From Ascidia mentula (taxonomy: Eukaryota > Chordata > Ascidiacea > Phlebobranchia > Ascidiidae), in NCBI GenBank assembly GCA_947561715.1, contig OX387200.1:17982501-18046500 (forward strand): 64,000 bases of DNA. The letters run 5' to 3'. Position 1 is the first letter of the stretch. Each line of letters starts with the position of its first letter. Of this stretch, positions 36,679 through 46,551 are shown one piece after another. The translations under genes and the position numbers were made by a program. The notes beneath the pieces are model-generated. The model was not told the DNA's origin and made no database searches. It was given only the letters and a program-made list of their open reading frames with translations.

Positions 36679-37185
36679 ACCCTTTTAACGCACGCGGGGA
36701 TCTGATGCTTTTGGAGCTAATAAATATGTGGAACATTCGTGCGCAGAATTAGAACTTTTAACTAACATAGTGGCGATGGCAATTTGAACGTGGTTTATTA
36801 CCAAACAGACTTGCGCGATTGAAGAAAAAAATTTCCCCGGTCTAAGTACTGACGCACTCGTTGGTCACATATTAGGACAGTAGCCGCCCCCCACAGATGA
36901 GAATGGTGGGGGAAATTGTGGTAAACCATTGTCCGATGAGGTTAACCATTTGTCCGAATATAAATGCACTGGTTTATTGCCTTATATGCAATAACTGTAG
37001 GATTGCAGTAGCTCTACATTTTCCTACCTATTTCTTGGTATAACCCTGTTTATCTCCGTAATGTTTGGTGCCTGAAGACCTAAATTTACGTTGGCAAACT
37101 GATTTGACCGAATCACTCAATTGTGGCACATAAACTATAAACCTGGGTGCAAAGTATCTGGAGTTAAGTAGTCTAAATAAAGTAA

Positions 37186-37299
37186 CCAAAGCTAGAATGC
37201 TGTTCGTCATAATGCTGGTAAATGTTTCGAACTCGTACAGGGTTTGAGTACTGTTTGAAACGTTTACCAGCATTATGATGAACAGCATTCTAGCTTTGG
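37186..37299 (+). repeat. Near-perfect 46-bp foldback (hairpin)
   Basis: Arms 37186-37231 and 37254-37299 pair over 46 positions around a loop of about 22 bases. There are three differences, and all three are G.U-compatible in RNA read from the plus strand (they would be C.A mismatches on the other strand). Six T bases follow at 37301-37306. Weaker pairing seems to continue outward for some tens of bases. It lies about 185 bases past the granin-like stop codon. It could be a hairpin RNA gene, a recent inverted duplication, or a foldback transposon remnant. Confidence 0.75.
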
Positions 37300-37484
37300 C
37301 TTTTTTGTTTAAACTATATAAACCTGTTCTCAATGTTTTCACGTTAAAGACGAAACTGTCGAACAACAAAGTAAGAGCTGTGCACGAATCTTGTTAGTAA
37401 CGATCACAGTACAACAGTAGCACGAATGAAGAGCGACTGCAGAAGTAAACACAGACTGGGATTATGTACAATAACATGGAACAG

Positions 37485-40400
37485 TTAAACTTCGGCCGAT
37501 GAACTCTCCGGTTTGTTCGTCTTGAGCCGATTGAGATCTTCGCTTAGTCTTGAAATATCCATTTCCACTCGGAACAAGGCGTCCAAACGATCCTGAAGGT
37601 GACGAAATGTATCATAATGTCAGAATTACTTTTTGGGCGCACGAACCTTTTTGTATAATGTTCACTAGAAGTTATAAATCAGATTTTTTTGTTTTTTATT
37701 AATTTCTTTTATTTTTATTTTTGTGCCCACACCGGGATTTGAACCCCGGATATCCGCTTGAGGTCACAAATCAGATCCCATTGCAGGTGTTAAAGTGTTA
37801 TCATGTTCCAGATGCACCGTCTAGCGGCGTCACGTTTACGCCAAAAGTAGGACTAGATCGCAGTATAGCTATCCAGTATTTGCTAATCTTCGACTTACTG
37901 CAATAAACATCAAGTGTTGAACTTAACCAACACGATTTCCATGATTTTGTTTTTGGAACATGGGCCAGTTGTTCAAACGAACAACACAAAAGTTCGTGGA
38001 AAAGCGTGGAATTAAATTACGAGAACGCCAATTCCACCCGGGAACGACGCTCAGCTGTTAAATGTTTAACGAAGGGTTTTGTTCGTCCCGATGTCAAAGC
38101 GTTCACGGTTTTCAGCATTAAATACTGAAAAGTTATCAATAAATGAATTATTCATCGGGCACTAGAGAATAGCCTTTGTTCGGTCACAATGGTCAGCTGA
38201 CGTTTTAAGCTTTATCAAGCACAATGACGTATTTAATGACGTTTCACTTCCTGTTCATTGTATCTAGGTTTTTTTGGGGCTCATGTCGCCAAGTGAATAT
38301 CGAACATAACATTTTGTTGTCTAAGATTGTTTGACAAAGTTTTTTTTCTCGTCGTGTTTGTGAAACAAATATTTTCCCAATTTACGCGATGGAACCGTAC
38401 TTTAAATAGAAGGCAGAAACAGAAAATAAAACAGGAATGCTTTTGCTTTATTTTTTGAAAATAAAACACAGGCAAGTTATCATGCATTATATCTTGTATT
38501 TTTCGTCTTACTCTAGCCTGTACCCCAATATGTGACGATTTGCACCAAGTTTTTCTCCCAGATGCCAGGAAAATCCATATACCACTTGTCGGCAACAGCC
38601 GAGTGAGAGTGATATGGGTTTAGTAACTGCGGTCCCATATGGTCGGCGATGATTATGGCGAAAAGACCGTAATCACGACTGATTTACAGCTTTTGAATTA
38701 TGCAGCAATATTGGCACGGGCTCGTCGGTTAATTAGTAGTAAGCTGAATGGCGTTTCAATAGCATGCAAGCTGGCATTGATCTAGCGTGCCCAGGGACCC
38801 CTACCTCATCAATGGCGTCCATCTCCGCAGTGTTCTTCACCTCCTCGTCAATGGCCATTATTTCGCGTTGGTCATTCGCGTTTCCTGCGAAAGTGCAAGG
38901 CGTGATATTGCGAAGGTCATTAATATTTTTGCAAAAATCGATATAACGCCCAATTCGAAATAAACTCGCAAATCTCGATGGTGTAATTATGAAGTGATTA
39001 AGGCTGTGTAGATTTAATGCGTAAAACACTGCGTCAGTTCGAAGAGATAGGTTTAATGTGTATGCTGTGTGTGAATTCATGATAATAAATGCTCTACCAT
39101 CTTTGTAGCACTGTAGGCCTGTTTGTTGTTAAAGACCCAAACGGTAAACAAACTTAACGGCGAATAAATCATTGCCACAAAACATTTCCGTAAGATTTTC
39201 TCAAAGTTTTTCGACAAGTTTTTTAAAATTACTGTTGTTACACTTGTAGTTTTCGCAGCCTAACATCGCAAATATCGATATTTTATTCCCAACAGGCCCG
39301 GCGGTCTGACTTTGTTGATGAATGCTGATGAACGGACAACTCGACTCCGGTCGAAATGCGACGTGTTTATAACTAATTAATGAGCAAACCATTGCGTAAA
39401 TGACAGACACAGGTCGCCTGGTCGGTTTTAATTACTTCCGAGGATGGAAGGCATCTGAAGCGAATTCACTTCGTCAAAGGACGTTGGACATTTCGACTAG
39501 GTGATACATCTTACAGTAAGATCCGCACAGGACCGAATAAAAAAATAAGATGTATCACCTACAACTGCAACCTTTTTTAAACAAAAGCGACCAGACCACC
39601 ACCAAACGCGAATAGAAACTGCCACAAAAATACCCCATTTCTTGTTATATTACCTTCAATTGCACCATCATACGCCACGCCATCTTCTTGTGACTGGACC
39701 GCTGCGGTCGCGTCAGAAGTCTCGTCGTTGTAAGACATCATTTGCTTTTGCAGGTATTTGAGGGGAATGATTAGGAAGTCGTCATTTTCTGAGTTCAGAT
39801 TCGTCACGAAGGGCTCTTCCATTCCATCCTCTCCTGCTTCATCAGCTTTGATATCATCTGCAACATTTTTGCAAAACGTAAAAAATATCAGACTAACTCT
39901 GGTTTGAAGACTGGAGCTTGATACGCATCATTGGTTAGTGGGGTGCAACATGAAGGTTCAATTACAATATGTTATGCAAAATCGAAAATACAAAACACGA
40001 TTTTGTTAAACATTTAATTCCAAGTTGGTATCGAAATAAGCTTTTTATGTTGGAAGTGTGTTTATGCTCCTGCTTTCATATTGTTTCCATAAAAAAAATG
40101 CATAAAAGAACACGGCAACATTTATGAAGCATAACCAAAAACAACAACACATGGATTTGATTTATCTGCTGCACAACAAGAGATGCCATCAGATCAATGG
40201 GCGCGCAGCAGAAAAATCGATTGCTGTGTTAAAAATGCCGTTCCCTGTGAGAAGTAATTACTCGAAACCCGAATCAATTCATCAGCTGCGCATGACGCAA
40301 ATCCTATCAAGTGGGGACATTTTTAACACTCACCACTTTTGCTCATTGATGCTTTCTTTTCAAGATCTCCGTCGCGGTGATCTTCGTCGTGGTCTGAAAC

Positions 40401-42495
40401 ACGGTGGTGGTTCAAAACACATGGTTATGTTGTATTATCACATAGGCATACGATCATTGCACACAACCAAGCACTGGACAGTTACTGTCGTGATTTACTG
40501 CCATGCTTGTTGTGGGACGTAAATTGCCAAAACATGAATTTAACTTCTTGCGTATTATGAAAACTTAGCAACTTTTCATTGTTTTGGAAAGAAAGTTGCA
40601 CAGAAGAGACCACCTCAGCATCTACATTACCTTCACTGGACATGTGTCTTTTAACATCAAGCAGGGCTTCTTCTGCATCACCGCCCGTCAGTTCCAAACC
40701 ATCGTCATCCCTTTTAGGCTCTTGCAGTTGTGGCGTCAGGTCCTGGAGTTGCAGCTTCAGGTCTACCTTGCTCTTTTCGGTGGCCGGTAACTCTGTAGCC
40801 AATTCTCCTGTGAAACACAATGCGCGTCTCTCATTTATTCATGACCAGGCGTATCAATTCCAACTCCCGCACACAAGGCAGGATGATTTTTGATTTAACC
40901 GAAACTATATGTAGAATATAGCAAACATACCGTCGTTATCGTTCACACAAGAAGCATTTTTTTAAATAAGAGCCTGGTATAATTTAGTAATATATATTTC
41001 ACCCTATGTACAATTACCGTCGTTATCACTGTCGCTTCGAAGGGATCCGAGCATTGCTTTGCATTTAGGGGACATGTTCTCTTCACTTCCGGACGCCATG
41101 ACAGCTATGACCTCCATAATGCATTCCAATGTCTGGAATCACATCGTAAATTTGCCTTTGATTTAAGTCAGAGAAATCAAAGGGGATTTAAAGGTGGCGA
41201 TGGCATTTTTTTTGTTAAACTGGCAAATTTATTAGCTGTAAATATTGGCGACACAAATACTAAATTTAGTTTAATGAGAACATGTTTCTCATTTTTTATT
41301 GAACAAAATACAGTTTCTGGAAATTTAAATATACAAAACAATGTTTCTATTATTACTTATAAAGAAACGTGTTCTCATTAAATTTGATTTAGTATTTGTG
41401 TCGCCAATATTAATAGGTAATAAATTAGTTTAATTGGCAGGAACCAGGCAGACGCCAAGACCGTTTTTTTATTGACAGTTCAAAAATATTCCGCCAACCA
41501 CCTGCCGCAACCACCTGCTAGAGCCTTAACGACAAATCAAACAGCAACGTTAAGCACTGTAGTGAAATTGGCTGAAAAAGTTGTCATGACAACGATGGTT
41601 ATTATCTTAGTATTGTGGTAAGTTAGATTTTATTGCGCAATACTAATATTTTCGCCCTTGTTTAATTAAAATTCCACAGTTCGCGCAAACGCATCTTTAT
41701 AGTCTTTGATTATTAACGTTTAATTCCAGGGGTGTGTAAAGTTGCTCACTGTAAGGGACATATATATATAAAAACATTCTCATAACACAAATATTTGCCG
41801 CAATGTCCATCAGTGGCCGTTCAGGATTGGGCACACAAGCGAATTTACCCAAATCAAACTCCTTTACCTGATCGTCATTTTTGCTTTCACTTGTAACGTT
41901 GACCGTGGCTGTGTTAGCAGTCGGCAAAGGACTTGCGATGATTCCTAACAAAATAAAACGATTTTGATTGAATTGGATTCGGAAATGGGCGGAACGTTCC
42001 TTAAGCAAACATATTTAGGATGAAAGCAAACAGCATCTGCATACGCGGCCCAATATTACCAACGGCAAAATATCGATTCACTTTTCATTGCGAAAAGATT
42101 AAATCTCAACACACAAAATACGTTTTTCGGATGACGGCGATTATTTCATTGATTCGTCTGAAAATAGCTGGGGAGGTTCAGTTACATTTTACGGCCAACG
42201 TTTTCTCACGTTTCAGCCATTGTTGTGTTTTGAAGTTGCACTGGCGTGGAAGGGCATCTACCTACTTCGACGAGGTAGAATTAAAAATGTCATCAATATT
42301 TTACGAGCCTTTAATCCCATCGGACACAAAACTCGGGGCTTGAGATTCAGTGTATATTTAGGTCCCTCGCGTATTTGTACGAGGTTTTTACGAATATGAA
42401 CAGTTATGAAAAATAAAGAGCAATAAAAGATATTTACCCGAAGTGAAAATTCCGACAACCAGTGCGATTGGTAAAAGTGCTTCCACCTTCATCAT
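37485..42495 (-). CDS. Secreted acidic granin, chromogranin A/B-like
   Basis: Eight exons: 42438..42495, 41868..41944, 41018..41132, 40631..40807, 40334..40393, 39654..39857, 38805..38884, 37485..37592. They splice in phase to 292 residues. Residues 1-20 are a clean signal peptide (MMKVEALLPIALVVGIFTSG). Cys49 and Cys69 bracket IMEVIAVMASGSEENMSPK, closely matching the N-terminal disulfide loop of chromogranins A and B (C-I-[IV]-E-V-[IL], 20-residue span, small residue before the second Cys). The middle is acidic with dibasic sites KR115-116, KR136-137 and KK155-156. The C terminus (LDALFRVEMDISRLSEDLNR, 260-279) aligns with the conserved granin tail that follows the [ED]-x-L-x-x-[IVM]-[ED]-x-[ED]-[IL] pattern. 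Granins aggregate in dense-core granules and are cleaved to peptides; that role is inferred. Overall similarity is low and rests on the two ends, signal peptide and composition. Confidence 0.72.
37684..37850 (-). mobile_element. tRNA-derived SINE-like fragment in granin intron 7
   Basis: Read on the minus strand, a perfect Pol III A-box (TGGCGTAAACG, 37843-37833) is followed by a perfect B-box (GGTTCAAATCC, 37745-37735) inside a T-arm-like stem CCGGGGTTCAAATCCCGG. Then comes a tail of about 40 bases rich in A. The A-to-B spacing of about 98 bases and the lack of a pairing 5' acceptor strand argue against a working tRNA gene. Exact 5' end and target-site duplication were not found. It lies in the same orientation as the host gene. 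Confidence 0.6.
39498..39561. repeat. 16-bp perfect inverted repeat in granin intron 6
   Basis: taggtgatacatctta at 39498-39513 is repeated as its exact reverse complement at 39546-39561, with 32 bases between. Too short to assign; it may be a solo hairpin or the ends of a tiny element. Confidence 0.6.
41215..41433. mobile_element. Long-TIR MITE bounded by TTAA, in granin intron 2
   Basis: The ends of this 219-bp segment are inverted repeats of roughly 70-80 bases. The inner 50 or so bases (aatattggcgacacaaatac onward) differ at only about four positions between arms. Both outer ends read TTAAACT in inverted orientation, so TTAA stands at each boundary, as expected for a piggyBac-type target. 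Because TTAA is palindromic and part of the repeat, the superfamily is tentative. There is no coding capacity. Confidence 0.65.
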
Positions 42496-44119
42496 TTTGC
42501 GGATGACAGTTTTGACAAAAAAATCAACAATGAGATAAAATGACTTCGTTTAGGTTTGTTCTGCAAAGTACATTTGGATCGATGAAAAAACTTTTCTCGC
42601 GCCACTGTGAGGGAAATAAGTTATAAAACACACAACAGACCCACAACAATCTAATACTCTCTGTTCCAATACACTTTCAAGCATACTTTGCAGTGTGGAT
42701 AAAACAGAAACCTTAAACTCGGTTTGAGTGTGTCATCAACTAAATGCGATGAAATACAAAATAATTTTACTCTTTTATACAGAAAACCTACTCCGCCTCT
42801 TCAAACTGGGTGCGTCATCGTAGTAAAGCAATTGACGAGTGAGGAACCGCGGCCTCGCTGACAAGACGGCCCACTTTATTTCAAATCAATGCTAACACAA
42901 TAACCCCTCTAACAAATCGACTGTAGGATTCACTATTAAATTCCTGTCGGGGCGCCTTGCACTGACGTTTCTGGCCGCCACACATCGATATGGCTTGTCC
43001 GTTCTTCCGCGCTGTCCCAGACATGTCATTTTTTTCTCCTTGACTTTTTTTCAAACGTTTGAAGAAAGGCATGCATTGTAGTTTGTTATGAAAGGTTGTT
43101 GCGCATTAACGTGGCCTGTACACAGAATTCTTATATTTGGACTAGGTCTGTTCGGTTGTTTACGTATTAATAATCAATTTCTACATTATCGATCCATGTA
43201 CATTATTTTATCAATACATTACCTTCACACAAATGCATTTTTTGTGACTTGAACATAGTGAGTCCATGTCCCGTCAAATAAATTTATAGATAAAAAAGAT
43301 TCGGAAGTTTGTTTTAAAAGTTAAGCGATGTAACTGGCATTTTGTTCACAGTTCTAGCTGACACTTACACAGCTAGTAGCTAGTAGCTGCGATTCACAAT
43401 TTAACAACCTGCATTTAGGAGCAAGGCATCGTACAAAACACAGCATTTAATTGTTGCAAACAATTAACAACGCTTAAAACGGAGGATGAACATACTTACG
43501 TATTCCAACTTCGCAAGACTTAAAACACAAAAAAGTTGCATTTGTCCACACCACACAACCACTGCGAAAAGAAAAGGCTAAACTGTGCCACAATAAAGCA
43601 TGTATCCGCCATTGTTTCGTCACAACAAATTTAAGAGCACAAGAGCTTGACTCAGGAGCCGTGAATGGCGTAATTATTAAAATACAACAAAACAATTGTA
43701 GGAAGAATGTGTAACTGTAAATTGTGAAAAACTAGCTGTAATTTTGTCATGACCAAGCATTTTTTTGACACTTGGTGCGCTATATAATTGCGAAAGGCAG
43801 CGTGCTACCAGAGAAACTACGTAAAACATTATTATGCTTTTGCTGTTTTTACCAATTTATGCAACTATAAAGACTAGAAAAACTAGAAGTGTGCACCCAT
43901 AAGGTTCAGACCTATGCTACAGCATGTCCACCGATATATTGTGGAACTAATTTAATTACTGGAATTGTAAATTAGATCGCATTTCTTTTCCTTACTAGTA
44001 TTGTAAGGAATATGTTAGCTATGAAAGCACTCTTACAAACCAATTGTCCATACTAGGTGCTAAGGTTCAGGGTTTTGGGTTCTGTAATATTTAAAAAAAA
44101 GGAAATAGTTACGTTTAAC
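42496..44119. other. Divergent intergenic between granin-like gene and NPEPL1
   Basis: Both genes start here and run outward, so this 1.6 kb should hold both control regions. I see no open frame with family similarity and no repeat. A splice-acceptor-like CTAAGGTTCAG lies near 44,061-44,071, upstream of the NPEPL1 ATG. Confidence 0.55.
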
Positions 44120-45709
44120 ATGTCTGTGACCAATGTCAACTTTGTTAGCAAACTTCCATCAAAATGTGATCCATCCACCACCCCAGTGAGTGTGATTGGA
44201 AAACTAAGCAATCTTAAAAAGGCTCAGTGGAAGGATGTATCTCATCACCTAGAGAAAAGAGTTACAGAATCTGTTTGGAGAAAAGCTATTCAATCTCTTA
44301 ATCCATCACCAACCGACACCTGTTCACTCTGGTTGAACAATGCAAATGTAGGTGCATTTTCTGACAAAGTGAGTCGTCACAACATGCCGTCAAGTGCTTA
44401 TCACATTCCAAAGTTGCTTAGGATGTGCTTGCCAGGAAAAGGGGACCAGGTTGTTGTCATTGTTTGTGAAGAAGATGAAGTTTTTGCTTGTGGTTGTGCC
44501 ATTGCCCGATCGTACCCACTTTTCAGCTTGAGAACTGACGGTGGCAAGCAGAAAAGAAGCCGCACACTGTCGGTTGAATTTGCTATTGTTGGGGAACAGA
44601 CCTGTGATCTCCAGGAAATTGCAGACTGTCTCCAGGATGCCGCTGACTCAGTCAGAATGGCAGCGAAGATAGTGGACATGCCATGCAACATCATGAACAC
44701 TGATGCATTTGTTCAGGAAGCAAAAAATGTTGCCAAAGAGCTTGGAATAGAGCCAACCATAATACAAGGTGAAGACCTTGACAAACAAGGTTTTGGTGGA
44801 ATCTATGGTGTTGGCAAAGCTGCCATACATCCACCAGCTTTAGTGGTGTTAAGTCATTTCCCTCCAAATGCCACACAGACAATTGCATGGTGTGGAAAGG
44901 GTATCGTCTATGACACTGGTGGCTTGAGCATCAAAGGGAAAACGACCATGCCAGGAATGAAGCGTGACTGTGGTGGTGCAGCAGCAATACTTGCGGGCTT
45001 TCGTGCTGCTGTAAAACGTGGTTTTAACCAAAACCTGCATGCAGTTTTGTGCCTTGCTGAAAATGCTGTTGGACCAATTGCAACCAGGCCAGATGATATT
45101 CATATTCTCTATTCTGGAAGATCGGTGGAAATTAACAACACTGATGCAGAAGGAAGACTTGTGTTGGGTGATGGTGTTGCTTACGCCTCAAAAGATTTGA
45201 AAGCAGACATTATTCTTGACATGGCAACGCTCACTGGCGCTCAGGGTGTATCTACTGGAAAATACCATGGTGCTATACTGACCAATAATGAAAAATGGGA
45301 GCACATAGCAAGTCATGCTGGTAAACTATCAGGTGACCTTACTTACCCTTTAGTATATTGTCCAGAATTACATTTTTCTGAGTTCAATTCAGCTGTGGCC
45401 GACATGAAAAATTCTGTTGCTGATCGTTCCAATGCTCAGTCCTCATGTGCTGGACTTTTTATTGGAAGTCATCTGCAGGGTGCATTCAGTTTTCCTGGTG
45501 TTTGGGTCCATGTGGATATGGCATCCCCAGCACACTGTGGAGAAAGAGCCACTGGATATGGGGTTGCTCTGCTCATGGCCATGTTTGGTGGAAGCAGTAA
45601 TGATAAGCTCCTTCAGCTTATAGCTCCTGGCAAAGTAGCTGATTGTGCTTATGGTGAAGATGCTTTGGACGGAAATAGCATTGCCAGCAAGAGGCCACGT
45701 AATTCATAA
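44120..45709 (+). CDS. NPEPL1: Probable aminopeptidase NPEPL1 (M17 leucyl aminopeptidase family)
   Basis: This is one exon of 529 codons, near the usual length of about 523. The N-terminal half is the family-specific domain (SLNPSPTDTCSLWLNNANVG). The C-terminal M17 catalytic half shows GKGIVYDTGGLSIKGK with the active-site Lys and metal Asp, MKRDCGGAAA, NTDAEGRLVLGDGV (metal Asp/Glu and catalytic Arg), and DMATLTGAQG. All key residues are intact. M17 enzymes bind two metal ions and release N-terminal residues in the cytosol; the physiological substrate of NPEPL1 is poorly known. I start at MSVTNVNF (44120). The frame is open 21 codons further up, but that stretch has no family similarity and includes a likely splice acceptor. 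The vertebrate gene has many introns; none is seen here. CpG is strongly depleted. Confidence 0.95.
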   Translation: MSVTNVNFVSKLPSKCDPSTTPVSVIGKLSNLKKAQWKDVSHHLEKRVTESVWRKAIQSLNPSPTDTCSLWLNNANVGAFSDKVSRHNMPSSAYHIPKLLRMCLPGKGDQVVVIVCEEDEVFACGCAIARSYPLFSLRTDGGKQKRSRTLSVEFAIVGEQTCDLQEIADCLQDAADSVRMAAKIVDMPCNIMNTDAFVQEAKNVAKELGIEPTIIQGEDLDKQGFGGIYGVGKAAIHPPALVVLSHFPPNATQTIAWCGKGIVYDTGGLSIKGKTTMPGMKRDCGGAAAILAGFRAAVKRGFNQNLHAVLCLAENAVGPIATRPDDIHILYSGRSVEINNTDAEGRLVLGDGVAYASKDLKADIILDMATLTGAQGVSTGKYHGAILTNNEKWEHIASHAGKLSGDLTYPLVYCPELHFSEFNSAVADMKNSVADRSNAQSSCAGLFIGSHLQGAFSFPGVWVHVDMASPAHCGERATGYGVALLMAMFGGSSNDKLLQLIAPGKVADCAYGEDALDGNSIASKRPRNS

Positions 45710-46296
45710 ACTTTGGTTCCAATTCAAATGCCTTGTGTCATTGTAATTATATATAACATTTTTCTGTTTCAAAGAATAGAAATATTGTTGTTGCTTGATT
45801 ATACTAGTTCATGTTCATGGCAGATTGGAAATTTGTTAGGTTGAAACAATGTTGAAGACTGATAATAATGTGATACTGTAAATTAAATGTTTTTCTCAAA
45901 AAAAAATTGTATAATCCTTCCTTGACAATTTTTTTTTGTTTGCCAATAATTGTGTTCTGTTATCACAATCTAGTTAAGCGTGCCATAACTTTATCCATCT
46001 AAATTGACCATAAACTTGATTTTCCCATATTTGCTGTTTGCTACAACATCATGGCTACTTAATTGTTTTGTTTGCTGCTTCAAATTATTGTTTGTACATA
46101 AAAGAAAAATAAGTTAACTTGCAATTTGGTTGAAAAAAAAATTCATCAAACAAAATGCCAAGAAATTTAATATCACAGAAGAATTGTCACTAAAATATGT
46201 ATTTTTGCTGATTGTAATGTGTGTAAGGCTGCTGTTTTCATTGGCCTTACAATATTATGAAATTGTTAAGGTAAATCTTCATGGTTTTATGGTAGA
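45710..46296. other. Spacer between NPEPL1 and TRIAP1
   Basis: This AT-rich 590 bases follow the NPEPL1 stop. Several A and T runs occur, with no clear gene. It ends in a splice-acceptor-like TTTTATGGTAG (AG at 46294-46295) one base before the TRIAP1 ATG, as expected for a spliced-leader site. Confidence 0.55.
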
Positions 46297-46551
46297 ATGA
46301 ATAGTATTAGTTCTGAATGTACTCCATTAAAATGGGAGTATGACAAGTGCTTCAACAACTGGTTCCGAGAGCATTATTTGAAGGGAGACACTGTTGATGG
46401 CTGTGCTGATGTTTTCAAAAAATATCAATCTTGTGTCAAAAATGCAATGAAAGAGCAGGGAATGGACCTTACTGAGTTAGAACAATCAATCTTGGGAACA
46501 GAAAAGGAAAAGAAAGCTCCACTGAACAGTGAACATGCTAACGCTGAATGA
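46297..46551 (+). CDS. TRIAP1: TRIAP1/Mdm35 twin-CX9C intermembrane-space protein
   Basis: An 84-residue single exon. Two CX9C motifs, Cys8-Cys18 ([11 protein letters not shown]) and Cys36-Cys46 ([11 protein letters not shown]), and the signature [14 protein letters not shown] identify TRIAP1 (p53CSV; yeast Mdm35). It is imported by the MIA40 pathway and pairs with PRELI-family proteins to move phosphatidic acid across the mitochondrial intermembrane space. The acidic/basic tail after residue 60 is variable in the family. A splice-acceptor AG lies directly before the ATG. Its last 17 bases overlap the PIGM coding region in another frame, so the two probably share a primary transcript. Confidence 0.95.
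   Translation: MNSISSECTPLKWEYDKCFNNWFREHYLKGDTVDGCADVFKKYQSCVKNAMKEQGMDLTELEQSILGTEKEKKAPLNSEHANAE

Larger units (their letters stand above)
35522..37484. other. ERF 3' UTR and spacer up to the granin-like gene
   Basis: After the ERF stop, about 1.15 kb is clearly pyrimidine-rich on the plus strand and reaches a canonical AATAAA at 36673-36678, so 35,522 to about 36,700 is probably the ERF 3' UTR. The rest is spacer between two convergent genes and holds the foldback at 37186-37299. No coding sequence is seen. Confidence 0.6.

Noticed and set aside
37733-37845. Functional tRNA gene on the minus strand
   Set aside because: A- and B-boxes match but are too far apart, no pairing acceptor stem or anticodon arm can be drawn, and an A-rich tail follows; SINE fits better.
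41745-41867. Continuation of granin exon 2 past 41868 in the same frame
   Set aside because: A strong CAG|GTAAAG donor at 41868 and direct phase match to the Cys-loop exon at 41132 give a better family fit; the read-through has no good donor.
44057-44119. Longer N terminus for NPEPL1
   Set aside because: The extra 21 residues have no family similarity and span a likely splice acceptor; the start at 44120 aligns with the known N terminus.
46529-46534. GTG start for PIGM
   Set aside because: A normal ATG follows six bases later in the same frame; animal nuclear genes rarely use GTG.
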